Shown here piece after piece: positions 38,282 to 47,389 of a stretch of 64,000 nt of DNA. How positions within the stretch are numbered: position 1 is the stretch's first letter; the number at the start of each line of letters is the position of its first letter. The position numbers and the translations under genes are program-made. The DNA lies in NCBI RefSeq assembly GCF_036492425.1, contig NZ_AP025293.1, positions 186,001-250,000 on the forward strand, written 5' to 3'. Under the pieces are notes generated by a model. That model worked only from the letters and a program-made list of their open reading frames with translations. It searched no databases and was not told where the DNA came from. This DNA comes from Persicobacter psychrovividus (GTDB lineage: Bacteria; Bacteroidota; Bacteroidia; Cytophagales; Cyclobacteriaceae).

Positions 38282-41044
38282 CTACTGAACGATTAGCTGA
38301 TAGGATGTGCCATCTGAAAGCACGACGGAGTATAAACCTGCTGCTACCCCATTGACGGATACTTTTGTATCTTGCGTTGTATCCAAAACACCTTTTGATA
38401 ATGTTCTACCAAGCGCATCAACCAATCGATAGGTTCCTGCTTTACCCTCTGAATGAATCATGAAATAACCTTCGTTGACTGGGTTAGGATACACTCCATG
38501 CCTCTGCTCTGTTTCTGAAAACAATGGGCGTTCAGGCGCTTTATATTTAGAATGCTGATAGACATAGCGATTAATCGCATTGGTCTGGGTATAATTTATC
38601 TCCTCTCTGTCAAAGGAAAATCCTCTTGTATTGCCGAACAATTCCAGTAGCCCGTTTTCCCCTAAATGCACTAAGGGATAGGCGTCATTTTGGGTTTCAA
38701 TTGATTTGGTAAAAATACGCCCCCCCTCTTTGTCAAAACCTACAAAGGAAAAGATTTTACCACTTGAAAAACCCCAATCCCCTTTTGATCCGATCGTATA
38801 GTCGTCTTCAAAAACTGATTTATTTGCTAATTGAGCTGAGTAACTTGTAAATACATTTAAACTGTCATCCACCTGAAGCCCATAATAGTTAAATGCAAAA
38901 TGAGATTCCATAATGGAATGACGCCAGACCAACTCCCCATCTTGCTTATACTTCAAAATGGCTTTTCCATAAACGCCCATAACAGGTTGCAAGCCATCCT
39001 CGAATTGAGTTGCTCCATACGTCCACATATCTACATACAAATCCCCTAAACGATCTACCGCCAAAGAAGAAATCCAGCCTCCACTTCTTTCATCCTCATC
39101 TTGGCCATAATACTTATGCCATAAATAATTTAAGTCTTCATCATACTTGATAAGCACGGGAGCTTTATATGAAGTTTTCCCTGATATTTGAGTGATTTCA
39201 CCATTTTTATCGCTTAAAGAAATTGGGTCATCAGCATTCAACTCATAGGTCAAATACAATTGCTCCTCATTATCAAAAATAAGACAGCTATTATAACCTC
39301 CAAATTGACCACCTCCTGTAACATAGTTGAACTCCAAGGGAGCCTCGTCAGAGAAATTTTCATGAACACTAATGCTTACCGTATTATCCGATCGGTCTCG
39401 ATCATGATCAAAAGCAACCTTACCCTTGTTGGATACCATGAAAGCAACTTTATTTTCTTTGGGTGCATTAAATACCTTCTCTAATTCATCAGGAAATACT
39501 TCATAAATCACAAAATCATCCGTTTTCTTCGACAAATAAACGTGTTCTCTATCTGGCGTTTGTACAAAGAATTCACCAAACACATTGATCGAGAATTCAA
39601 AGTCATCAAATTGTTGATGGGACAGATAGTTCCCTTCTTTATCCAAATGAATAATAAGGCTTGATAATTGGGCCGGCATCGAAAATGATTGTCCTAAAAA
39701 ATCCGCTTGCCCTATTCCTTCCGCAAGAATCAAACGTTCCCCATTCGCAAAAGCTGCATGGTCGAGGATATAAAGATATCCCCCATCGAAATGTTTATCA
39801 ATAATAGTCGTTTTAGTTTTTGGCCAGATTCGATCGACCTTGAGGTGGGTAAAATTATTTTGAGGAAAATCCAAGATAACTTGATCATAAAAGGATAAAG
39901 GACCTTCAGTGACATTACTTTCTACCAACTCAATACCATTGGAATATTTGTAAACCGCATCGTCTAATTTGAACCACAGTTCGTTTTCATAAATACCAGC
40001 CCCTAAGAATACCTTTTGGTCAAGCCCCGCTTCTTCAACTATTGTGGCATGATCAAAATCGACCACCCCAACCAAAGTGTTAACATCCTCGGCACTGGCG
40101 AATACTGTTAGTAGCCCATCGGACACAACCAAATCCGTTCTTAAACTTGCATCTCTTACTGGAAAATCTTCCATCCTGATACTGGTGGCATCAGAAAGGT
40201 CCTCCTCTATTAAATGAATAATCGGAAAACCATACCCGTCATCCATTTCAAGAGAGCCAGACTGGATGACATTATCCGTCAAAATGGCAATTTTACCATC
40301 GATAAACTCCACATCAAATATATAACTGAAACTGAATAACGCCTCTATGGATAAAACACCAGAAACATTGGTCTCTTTGAAAAAGGAAGCAAAATCATGA
40401 TAAAAAAAGTCTCCCCCATTTGATTTTAATATCCTGATCGATTTTGGAAGTGGATAATTTATTAATTTATGGTCAATTACCTCCAGTTGATCCGAAAGAA
40501 AAAGGAATAAATTTCCTGTTACCGCCTCATCATGATCATTCACAAAAAAATCTAAAGGAGACTCATCCAAATTTACCCCTATTACCAGTTGGTCATCCTC
40601 CCATTTTTCAAGATAAAATGCCTTGCGTATTTGGTGCAGAGCTAAATCATTGGTAAAAAGACTTTTTAATGATGTACAATTACCTTCAAGATCAAATGCC
40701 GCCAAAGCATAGCCCAATTGCCCATCGACCGCCGCGAGTTGTTGATCACCAAAACCAAATGCTGAAGTATAACTGAACAAGGCATAAACCTTCTCTCCCA
40801 TAGCCTCAAGGCCAATTAACTGTAAATGTTCGGGATTACTTGAAAGTGTTTTCTCAACAAACTCATAGTCTCCAAGGTCATCATCGGAAACCACTAAGTC
40901 GGCGCTCATTCTTCGGGCATTTTCTGTACTGGTTTGGAATTGCCTAAAATCCTCAACATGGTGCTTGGGAAGAACAGGGTGTTCCTGTGAATGGGCATGG
41001 AAGGAACAGAAAAGCCCCATCCAAAATAGGAATAAAAATCTCAT
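38282..41044 (-). CDS. Secreted T9SS-sorted protein of unknown function (920 residues)
   Basis: The protein opens with a signal peptide (ending HAHSQ) and closes with a T9SS type A domain (GVYPNPVNEGYFMIHSEGKAG ... SYQLIVQ, split here to keep it short). The 800 residues between are beta-rich, with many short segments such as GDLYVDMWTYGATQFEDG, KYDEDLNYLWHKYYG and DGELVWRHSIMESH. The pattern of a reported value, a place name and a comparison strand is typical of SBBP/PQQ-like propeller proteins of Bacteroidota. No catalytic motif is visible. It is monocistronic, and moderately AT-rich compared with the glycan loci. Confidence 0.7.
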   Translation of the reverse strand: MRFLFLFWMGLFCSFHAHSQEHPVLPKHHVEDFRQFQTSTENARRMSADLVVSDDDLGDYEFVEKTLSSNPEHLQLIGLEAMGEKVYALFSYTSAFGFGDQQLAAVDGQLGYALAAFDLEGNCTSLKSLFTNDLALHQIRKAFYLEKWEDDQLVIGVNLDESPLDFFVNDHDEAVTGNLFLFLSDQLEVIDHKLINYPLPKSIRILKSNGGDFFYHDFASFFKETNVSGVLSIEALFSFSYIFDVEFIDGKIAILTDNVIQSGSLEMDDGYGFPIIHLIEEDLSDATSIRMEDFPVRDASLRTDLVVSDGLLTVFASAEDVNTLVGVVDFDHATIVEEAGLDQKVFLGAGIYENELWFKLDDAVYKYSNGIELVESNVTEGPLSFYDQVILDFPQNNFTHLKVDRIWPKTKTTIIDKHFDGGYLYILDHAAFANGERLILAEGIGQADFLGQSFSMPAQLSSLIIHLDKEGNYLSHQQFDDFEFSINVFGEFFVQTPDREHVYLSKKTDDFVIYEVFPDELEKVFNAPKENKVAFMVSNKGKVAFDHDRDRSDNTVSISVHENFSDEAPLEFNYVTGGGQFGGYNSCLIFDNEEQLYLTYELNADDPISLSDKNGEITQISGKTSYKAPVLIKYDEDLNYLWHKYYGQDEDERSGGWISSLAVDRLGDLYVDMWTYGATQFEDGLQPVMGVYGKAILKYKQDGELVWRHSIMESHFAFNYYGLQVDDSLNVFTSYSAQLANKSVFEDDYTIGSKGDWGFSSGKIFSFVGFDKEGGRIFTKSIETQNDAYPLVHLGENGLLELFGNTRGFSFDREEINYTQTNAINRYVYQHSKYKAPERPLFSETEQRHGVYPNPVNEGYFMIHSEGKAGTYRLVDALGRTLSKGVLDTTQDTKVSVNGVAAGLYSVVLSDGTSYQLIVQ

Positions 41045-41220
41045 AGGTAGGTTGATTAATTTCTCTAATATTTATATATAAGTTTAAAGTAATAAAAGAT
41101 TTAACATCTTACAAAAGAAATGAAATAATCAGGATTTTTTTAATGATCAAGAGAAGAGAAAGTCATTGAATAAAATTCCGAAGTAATTCAATGAGTTGAC
41201 GCAAGCACGAGAAGATGTCG

Positions 41221-41763
41221 TTACCCTTTAGCAATCTGGGAGTTGCGTTCCCTATAAATTTCATAAACAACGCCTTCCTCACCATCAAGGTCAATTACTT
41301 TCTGAAAAGACATCCCCAATTTTTCAAGCACTTTGATGGAGGCTACATTTTGTTTCATCGCCCGCCCCACAACCTTTTCAATCCCTAATTCCTCGAAGCC
41401 ATAGGCAAGGCACCGTTTGGCGGTTTCGGTAGCAAAGCCATTGTTCCAATACTTCTGATAGAACCTGAAGCCAATATCATATTCGCATTTTTCGGGGCAA
41501 TACTTTAAACCACACCAACCCATAAATTGCAGAGAAGCTTTATCGATTACTGCAAGCCGCCCAACCCCATACTTTTCGTACTGATCGTAACGGCTCAAAA
41601 AATCATGTGCAGATTGTACATCCGCAAAAGGTTTATCTCCCGTGTATTGCAAAACGACGGGGTCCAAATTTAGACTAAAGAAATCATTAGCATCCTCCAC
41701 CGTTAGAGGGCGCAATAGGGTTCTTTGGGTTTCGAGGAGGGGTTGATTAGTCTTCGCTGTCAT
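41221..41763 (-). CDS. GNAT-family N-acetyltransferase (RimJ/RimL type)
   Basis: A 180-residue acetyltransferase of the RimJ/RimL branch: LLETQRTLLRPLTVEDANDF at the start, YDIGFRFYQKYWNNGFATET (acetyl-CoA-binding loop region), then VVGRAMKQNVASIKVLEKLG. Family members acetylate ribosomal proteins, antibiotics or small molecules; the target is unknown. It follows the 233-residue hypothetical gene by 9 nt and is probably cotranscribed with it. Confidence 0.88.
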   Translation of the reverse strand: MTAKTNQPLLETQRTLLRPLTVEDANDFFSLNLDPVVLQYTGDKPFADVQSAHDFLSRYDQYEKYGVGRLAVIDKASLQFMGWCGLKYCPEKCEYDIGFRFYQKYWNNGFATETAKRCLAYGFEELGIEKVVGRAMKQNVASIKVLEKLGMSFQKVIDLDGEEGVVYEIYRERNSQIAKG

Positions 41764-41772
41764 GGTTGTTGT

Positions 41773-42474
41773 TTATGTATATTGTTCAACCTGATAATAT
41801 ACTTTTTCTTTTTCATCATAAAAAAGAAATAGGTAAGGTTCATCTAACCCCAATTTATACGGGTCAAGTTGAGCTACAAACTGAATATTTTCAATTTGTG
41901 GTGTTTCATCCGATTGGGCCCATTTTGGTAGGCTTCCCAATTGTCGAATGGTATTTCTCATTTCGATAGTCCCATTTTCATCCTTAAGCTTATCAGTAGT
42001 AAAATCAGCTTTGACCTTTATACAAATAGCTCGGTATTCATCTTTAAATCTTTCGTAGGATTCTGAAACACCAAACAGTTGTGAATCACATAAAATTTCG
42101 ATCTTATTCTCTTTAACCTTGAACCCAATCAAATAATCAGTACAATATTCATTATACCACTTATCTGAGGGATAATCTCCATATTCACGGAATGAGCTAA
42201 TAAAATGTGCCTTTTCTTGCGCTTCTCCTTTTACACCTGATCTTGGAAATGAACAGATCGAGAATATGTCATCATCATCGGCCATGCCGTCTTGACAAAA
42301 GACCTCAATTTTCGGAAAGAATTCAACTGAATCAATGGGTAGTTCGATTGCATTGGTACTTGACTTAAATTCTCCCAAAAAATACTCCTCATCTGATTGA
42401 AAGTCATCAGAATGGCTAATTTCACTTTCTAATTTATTTTTAGGTTGTTTTTTCTTTTTAAACCAACTAAACAT
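41773..42474 (-). CDS. Hypothetical cytoplasmic protein (233 residues)
   Basis: Not recognised. The protein starts with a basic tail (MFSWFKKKKQPKNK), then an acidic region and a mixed alpha/beta core containing PKWAQSDETPQIENIQFVAQLD and ending PYLFLFYDEKEKVYYQVEQ. The segment with W-A-Q and the C-terminal FLF-Y-D-E pattern recalls small immunity or DUF1963-like proteins, but this is only an impression. It lies between the split SH3-like gene and the GNAT gene on one strand, and may have been in an operon with both before the insertion sequence arrived. Confidence 0.6.
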   Translation of the reverse strand: MFSWFKKKKQPKNKLESEISHSDDFQSDEEYFLGEFKSSTNAIELPIDSVEFFPKIEVFCQDGMADDDDIFSICSFPRSGVKGEAQEKAHFISSFREYGDYPSDKWYNEYCTDYLIGFKVKENKIEILCDSQLFGVSESYERFKDEYRAICIKVKADFTTDKLKDENGTIEMRNTIRQLGSLPKWAQSDETPQIENIQFVAQLDPYKLGLDEPYLFLFYDEKEKVYYQVEQYT

Positions 42475-43149
42475 TTGCTAAAAATTTAGGGAAAAAATAA
42501 ATACATCGATGAGGAGATAAAGTAATACTGTACAAATTTTAATACATTACCCCAACAAGTCGCTGCTTCAATCCATTTTCATCAAAAACCCAAACGACTT
42601 CATATGCACCCGCTCCGTCACTATTCCATTGATAAACAAAATAAGTCTTATCATTTTTGTAGACTGTAAACTTATTCCTACATTCATAAATATCAGAAAA
42701 ATACACATTGGGAATCTTTACTTCGTGTCCATCAATGGTCACTTTGATATCGTCAACTTGGGTTTTTGGAACCTCACCATCGGTTCCCCAAACATATCTT
42801 CCATCAATAGCAGTAATCCATTTACCATCTTTTCTGTCAATGACTCTGTTAGTTGAATCAAAATCGCTTAATTTATATTCAAAGCTAAAGTTTTTACCTG
42901 AATATTCTGGAATGTTTTCAAGTGGAAGAAAACGTGACCTATGAATGAATCCAACAATTGGAACACCTTTTCCGATAGTATAATCATCTTTCGGAAAATA
43001 AATTGAAATCCAGTCTTTTTCTTCATCAGCCTTTTCAAAATCATACCAAAACACTTGGTTTTCATAAACCCTATGTAGTATTTCTGATTTACCATCAGGC
43101 GACTTTCTGACATTTGTCCAACCATCGGGGTCCTTTATAATTGCGACTT

Positions 43150-43158
43150 GCCCTGATG
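43150..43158. repeat. Target-site duplication, left copy
   Basis: GCCCTGATG, identical to 44654-44662; it flanks the insertion sequence directly. Confidence 0.9.
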
Positions 43159-43181
43159 TAGCCTGTCGAAAATTCACAAAA

Positions 43182-43250
43182 AAAGCGATTCCAGAAAAAA
43201 GGTTAAATTTGAGTGTCCAAACCGTCATTCAACCTTACCAGAATCGCTTT
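43182..43250 (+). other. Inverted repeat in the leader of the transposase gene
   Basis: AAAGCGATTC (43182-43191) and GAATCGCTTT (43241-43250) are perfect complements around the transposase start (GTG 43213). Transcripts entering from outside could fold and hide the start, a known way for an element to limit its own expression. Function here is inference. Confidence 0.5.
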
Positions 43251-44616
43251 GAGTTTTAAAAATAACAAACAATCTCTAAAAAAGAAAAAGTCAACAGAAA
43301 GAGCCAAACGAAAAAGGCGAAACGACAGTATCAAAATTAAAAGATATAAGGCTCGGGCTTCTTTTTGGGAAAAGAAGTACAAAGAGGAAAAGTCTAAAAA
43401 CAAGTCGGAGTTTGGTGGGAAAAAAATCAAGCACCACAGCTACTGTTCGGCCATTATTACTTTGGCTTTAATTTTACATACTGAAACCAGCATGAGCCTT
43501 CGTGATAGTGAGACGGTATTGCGTATTTTCATTCAACAAATGCACATAGATAGTAAATGCCCTGACCATTCGACGATTGATAATTGGTTAAAAAAAGCAG
43601 GAATGCAGGCCATCGAACCATTTTCACCTGAGCGGCCATGTGTTTTGATTTGTGATGAAAGCATTTCATTCAACGGGAAGAAATTGTTTTTGGTACTTGC
43701 CGTTCCTGTGTCGGTTTCTGACCAGCAGCGTACATTACGTTTTGAGGACTGTCACTTGGTTTATCTTGGTGCGAAAAAAGGTTGGTCGGCAGATGTAATT
43801 TATAAGGAACTTCAACCACTCGTTCAGAAGCTGAAAATTCAATATGTCCTAAGCGATAAAGGTTCTAATTTACTTAAGGCTACAGCCTTGCTGGGGCTTG
43901 ATCATGTTTCGGATATCACCCATGAAGTATCAAGGACACTGAAAAATCTATATAACGATACAGATGATTACAAGAATTTCATCAAATGGGTTGGTGAACT
44001 CAGAAAAGATTTAGCGTGTGGGGAATATGCACATTTGGCCCCTCCAAAAGTAAGGCATCATTGTAGGTTTCATCAGCTTGGGCAATATGAAAAGTGGTTT
44101 AGAAAGGTCGGTCCTGAGCTGAAAAATGTCGCCGAAGAAAGCAAAGGTGCGGCTTTGAGCCTCCTCCAAATCAGTGATCATACACCTTTCATCAAGGATT
44201 TGATATCTTTGACCCCAGTGATCAAAGAAATATTGTCGGTTGGCAGAACGGAAGGGATAAGTCACAAAACTATTTTGAAATTAACTCAAAAAATGGAAGA
44301 ACTCGAAGGGGATCGGCCAACTATATTCAGAGAAAAAATCACTCATTATTTTCATAAAACCTATAAAACGATTGGTGAAGACATCCCTTTTTGTTGCAGT
44401 GCTATCATCGAAAGCGTATTCGGAAAGTACAAATCAAAAATGAGCAGCCACCCACAGAAAATGTGCACCAACCACTTGCTGACCATTCCCTTATTTTTTG
44501 TGAAAGAAAATGAAATTGCCGAACTTGTTTCAGGATTTGACACCGTAAAAGTGGCAGAAATCAAAGATAAGGAAGCCGTGGCAAAAGCAATGATGAGCGT
44601 TCAAATGGCTGCTTAA
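43213..44616 (+). CDS. IS transposase (DDE type)
   Basis: A 467-residue protein, starting at GTG (MSKPSFNLTRIALSF). The N-terminal 60 residues are very basic (KKKKSTERAKRKRR). The DDE triad is probably Asp148 (LICDESISF), Asp215 (YVLSDKGSNLLKA) and Glu400 (SAIIESVFGKYK). The Glu-x6-Lys spacing recalls IS4-like transposases, but the overall sequence is not one I can name. The coding region is intact. Confidence 0.88.
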   Translation: MSKPSFNLTRIALSFKNNKQSLKKKKSTERAKRKRRNDSIKIKRYKARASFWEKKYKEEKSKNKSEFGGKKIKHHSYCSAIITLALILHTETSMSLRDSETVLRIFIQQMHIDSKCPDHSTIDNWLKKAGMQAIEPFSPERPCVLICDESISFNGKKLFLVLAVPVSVSDQQRTLRFEDCHLVYLGAKKGWSADVIYKELQPLVQKLKIQYVLSDKGSNLLKATALLGLDHVSDITHEVSRTLKNLYNDTDDYKNFIKWVGELRKDLACGEYAHLAPPKVRHHCRFHQLGQYEKWFRKVGPELKNVAEESKGAALSLLQISDHTPFIKDLISLTPVIKEILSVGRTEGISHKTILKLTQKMEELEGDRPTIFREKITHYFHKTYKTIGEDIPFCCSAIIESVFGKYKSKMSSHPQKMCTNHLLTIPLFFVKENEIAELVSGFDTVKVAEIKDKEAVAKAMMSVQMAA

Positions 44617-44653
44617 CTCGTGTACATGTTTTTTGAAAATATTCGACAGGCTA

Positions 44654-44662
44654 GCCCTGATG
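44654..44662. repeat. Target-site duplication, right copy
   Basis: GCCCTGATG, identical to 43150-43158. Confidence 0.9.
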
Positions 44663-44711
44663 AGAGTTGGGCAGTAAATATGACCAATAGGATTGAAATT
44701 ATAATCTTCAT

Positions 44712-45033
44712 TTGTTCTAATTAGGTACAATTCTTCAATTATCGTATTTTAAGATGATTGAATTCCATTGAGGATATATTCAATGTTTTTGACAGGTAGG
44801 TAAATGCCTTAAAAAAATACTTTGGAATAAGATAATCATACCTCAAACAATTTAAAAATACTTTGCATTTAATTAACCTTTACCTCACTTGTAAAAGTTG
44901 AAAATAATTGAAAATTAAGGAATTGAACCTAAACACTTTTATTAAAATTGAATTATTGTGAACTTAGTTTTGTAATAGACATTGTAAACAGTGTCTCAAA
45001 AAACACGCTCAAATCAGCATCATCTCCCTAAAC
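44712..45033. other. AT-rich spacer upstream of the split SH3-like gene
   Basis: No gene is seen. It should contain the promoter of the split gene (minus strand). The composition is very AT-rich; I see no clear operator. Confidence 0.4.
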
Positions 45034-45066
45034 AAAAAAAAGACCGAAGTCGAACATCTTCGGTCT
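45034..45066 (-). terminator. Terminator of the PFOR-Rnf-FNR cluster
   Basis: GACCGAAG (45042-45049) and CTTCGGTC (45058-45065) form a perfect 8-bp stem. On the minus strand it is followed by eight T. It lies about 80 nt past the rnfB stop. Confidence 0.9.
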
Positions 45067-45147
45067 CAAAACAAGGAATAACAGCCGAATGTCTCTTGCG
45101 AGCCAGACAACCATACTGTGCTACATTAACTCAAAAATTGAGTGTTT

Positions 45148-46014
45148 TTAGGTTGCCTGCACAGGCTTGGCACCTTTGCGGATAATCTTGCGGCTTTCGT
45201 CGCCACGAAGTGGCCCTACTTGCGGATCAAACCAAAGGATGGCGCCTGTTGAACAACGATCGATAACAGACTTATCGGCTTTGGCTGCCTGATGATGAAT
45301 CACTGGCAGATGATGCTCCATCGTAATCAGCCCAGCCGGAGCGTCCATTTCACATTTACCACAGGCACTACAGCCAACCTCGCAGTGCGCCAAAACCTGA
45401 TCACCTTTTTCAAGGCTTTTACAGGCAACCCATAAGGATTCGGACTGTGGCACTATTTCAAACAATGCTTTGGGGCAAGCTGAAACACAGTCGCCACAAC
45501 CGGTACATTTATTTTCATTGACAACGGGCAGGCCGTTGGCATTCATCTCAATCGCATCGAAATTGCAGGAGACGGCGCAGTCGCCTTGACCGAGGCATCC
45601 CCAGGAACAGGCTTTGGGCCCTCCACCGATCAGGTTCATTCCCTGACAGCTTTCGATGCCTTCGTAGTGCGCCCGATCCACCGCTACATTGCTCCCTCCG
45701 GCGCAGGCAAGTCTTGCGACTTTTCGGTTGGCTTCCCCCAACCCCACACCTAATAAAGAGGCAATGGCTTCAAGGTTTTCGGGCGTATTTACTGAGCAAA
45801 GGGCAGGCTGTACTTTCCCATTGACCAGCGATTCGGCAAACTGCCCACAGCCTGCGAGTCCACAAGCGCCACAATTTGCCTGCGGCAACAACTCTCCCAC
45901 CTGCTCGATGCGGGGGTCTTCGTAAACATACAGTTTTTTGTTGGCGGCAATCAACATGATCACCAGCAATAAGGTCAGTCCTCCAAGAGAGGCCAATGCG
46001 ATTAATATTGACAT
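45148..46014 (-). CDS. rnfB: Rnf complex subunit B (iron-sulfur protein)
   Basis: A 288-residue protein with one N-terminal membrane helix (SILIALASLGGLTLLLVIML). It then has the [4Fe-4S] motif with Cys48, Cys51, Cys56 and Cys73 (QANCGACGLAGCGQF ... PALC), and a ferredoxin domain with two further clusters (CAVSC ... CTGCGDCVSACPKAL, and CEVGCSACGKCEM). RnfB takes electrons from reduced ferredoxin and hands them into the Rnf ion pump. It is last in the cluster, after the FNR gene, whereas classical rnf operons place rnfB second. The C-terminal RGDESRKIIRKGAKPVQAT tail is basic. Confidence 0.93.
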   Translation of the reverse strand: MSILIALASLGGLTLLLVIMLIAANKKLYVYEDPRIEQVGELLPQANCGACGLAGCGQFAESLVNGKVQPALCSVNTPENLEAIASLLGVGLGEANRKVARLACAGGSNVAVDRAHYEGIESCQGMNLIGGGPKACSWGCLGQGDCAVSCNFDAIEMNANGLPVVNENKCTGCGDCVSACPKALFEIVPQSESLWVACKSLEKGDQVLAHCEVGCSACGKCEMDAPAGLITMEHHLPVIHHQAAKADKSVIDRCSTGAILWFDPQVGPLRGDESRKIIRKGAKPVQAT

Positions 46015-46087
46015 AAAAAAATTATTTTGATGTTGTTCGATTTATTGGGTCGCAGGTGTGGGCATCCCGTGTGTAAACGTGCATGAC

Positions 46088-46170
46088 ATGCCACATTTTA
46101 TTGTGCAGGGCATGCCATATCTTATTGTGCAGGGCATGCCATATCTTATTGTGCAGGGCATGCCCTGCAC
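46088..46170. repeat. Three 24-bp tandem repeats ending in a 20-bp palindrome
   Basis: Units at 46088-46111, 46112-46135 and 46136-46159 share ATGCCATATCTTATTGTGC and then AGGGC; the second and third are identical, the first differs at two to three positions. The last unit merges into the perfect palindrome GTGCAGGGCATGCCCTGCAC (46151-46170). There are no spacers, so it is not CRISPR. It lies between rnfB and the FNR gene. Confidence 0.9.
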
Positions 46171-46184
46171 CTACCACCAATATA

Positions 46185-47042
46185 TTAATACAAAACCTCG
46201 GCCCATTTGCCACCGGCAATCAATTCGGCTTTTCGACTTTTCCATGCTTCTTCACTTCCCAAAATGTTGGCGAATGCTTTATCAAGGTTCTCGCGAACTT
46301 TTTCCAATCCCGCCACATAAACGTGGGTGTTGTTCATTGCCAACATCTGCTTGATTTCTTCTTTCTGATCTTCAAGTGTAACATCAAGGGCAATATCATC
46401 CGACCATTGTGGCCGTGGACTGATCGCCTGAAATGCTTTGAAGGTTTCGTTGTCGTAATAGTTGGTCAGGTCATTATTTTCATCATTCATATACAACATT
46501 TCCAACCCGCTTTTAGCTCCGTAGAACAACCGCACTTTTCCTTTCCACTCGATATCGGATTGATAAATATGCTTGATGAAAGCACGGAAAGGCGCAATGC
46601 CAGTTCCCATACCAATCAACAACATATTAGCCTCAGGGTCCTTTGGCACATTGAATGCAAGCTGATACGGTCCAGTGATGGTTACATGATCCCCTGCTAT
46701 GCGATCGCAAAGGAAATTCGAAGCCACACCGGCATATTCCTCTCCACTGAAGTCATCAATATAAGCGCATCGTTTTACCAAAAGGGTGATGCGAGTTTTT
46801 TCATCTTTGGAAGTGGGCAGGTCCGCCACACTGTACAAACGATGGTGCAGGTGATGACCGAAGCGGGAGTCGCCCGGCACCAGAACGCCGAAGCTGTTGT
46901 TGATTTCACAAATGAAGTCGGGATCTTGCACCTCAAGGATGATCTCGCGGATCTCGTCCGTTCCTACGGGGGTGAGTCTGTCCGAACGCAAAACGATGGT
47001 TTCGTAGCGTTGGAGCGTGGCGATGTTGTCGATTGTTTTCAT
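46185..47042 (-). CDS. Ferredoxin-NADP reductase-type flavoprotein
   Basis: A 285-residue plant-type FNR family protein. The FAD domain has HHRLYSVADLPTS; the nucleotide domain has LLIGMGTGIAPFRAF; and the protein ends in WAEVLY, the C-terminal Tyr that stacks on the flavin in plant-type FNR. It should transfer electrons between ferredoxin (or a flavodoxin) and NADP(H). Lying between the Rnf genes and rnfB, downstream of PFOR, it would draw on the same ferredoxin pool to make NADPH while Rnf makes NADH and an ion gradient. The direction in vivo is inference. Confidence 0.9.
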   Translation of the reverse strand: MKTIDNIATLQRYETIVLRSDRLTPVGTDEIREIILEVQDPDFICEINNSFGVLVPGDSRFGHHLHHRLYSVADLPTSKDEKTRITLLVKRCAYIDDFSGEEYAGVASNFLCDRIAGDHVTITGPYQLAFNVPKDPEANMLLIGMGTGIAPFRAFIKHIYQSDIEWKGKVRLFYGAKSGLEMLYMNDENNDLTNYYDNETFKAFQAISPRPQWSDDIALDVTLEDQKEEIKQMLAMNNTHVYVAGLEKVRENLDKAFANILGSEEAWKSRKAELIAGGKWAEVLY

Positions 47043-47389
47043 ATCATTTAGTGTTTTAGTTTTATATTTTTAGTCAAAATTGGTGGTGTTTTTTGTCCAC
47101 AGATTATGTTTAGATGCTGTAGGGGCAGACCTATGTGTCTGCCCGAATCAATTAATTTTGATCACCCTGTCGCGAGAGTCCCTCTCGTGGTAGGTAAACA
47201 AATTTACTCGTCTATTTAACCATGGAATAAATTCCATGTCTATTACAAAAAGTCCTTTCAGGACTGATGTGCCGGAGGTACATTTTGTAATAGCTTTGGG
47301 TTTCAACCCGAAGAATATAAGTGGCATAAAAAAAATTAAGCATTGATGGTCAACAGCTATCCCGAGACAGTGTCTTGCGATAGAGAAAA
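47043..47389. repeat. Spacer full of palindromic repeats
   Basis: The 347 bp contain several hairpins: GGGCAGAC/GTCTGCCC (47123-47144); CGAGAG/CTCTCG (47173-47187); CATGGAAT/ATTCCATG (47221-47238); TATTACAAAA (47241-47250) pairing with TTTTGTAATA (47283-47292) around the inner AGTCC/GGACT (47251-47265); GGGTT/AACCC (47298-47309); and an imperfect 27-mer CTATC...GATAG (47357-47383). No gene is present. Confidence 0.8.

Larger units (their letters stand above)
43159..44653 (+). mobile_element. Complete 1495-bp insertion sequence with DDE transposase
   Basis: The element starts TAGCCTGTCGAA at 43159 and ends with the complement at 44653. The terminal inverted repeats match at 22 of 25 positions (TAGCCTGTCGAAAATTCAC on the left, TAGCCTGTCGAATATTTTC on the right, both followed by A-runs). 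It is flanked by a 9-bp duplication. It carries one transposase gene and no passenger. The clean ends, intact transposase and exact duplication point to recent insertion. I cannot assign the IS family from memory. Confidence 0.92.
42539..44711 (-). pseudogene. Secreted SH3-like protein gene split by an insertion sequence
   Basis: The 5' part is at 44654-44711: ATG at 44711, reading MKIIISILLVIFTAQLSSG, a signal peptide. The 3' part is at 42539-43158 and reads (S)GQVAIIKDPDGWTNVRKSP, an SH3-type opening, continuing to 42539. Removing the element and one 9-bp duplication joins the two exactly in frame at Ser-Ser-Gly-Gln. The intact protein would be about 225 residues and exported. A 229-codon frame that starts inside the element at 43228 (MTVWTLKFNLFSG...) is a by-product of the insertion and lacks the signal peptide. 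SH3-like secreted proteins of this sort usually bind the cell wall; the exact role is unknown. Confidence 0.88.

Noticed and set aside
46088-46170. Possible CRISPR array
   Set aside because: The three units abut with no spacers and no cas genes are present.
46083-47051. 322-codon frame on the plus strand
   Set aside because: Antisense to the FNR gene; its start is the 24-bp tandem repeat translated.
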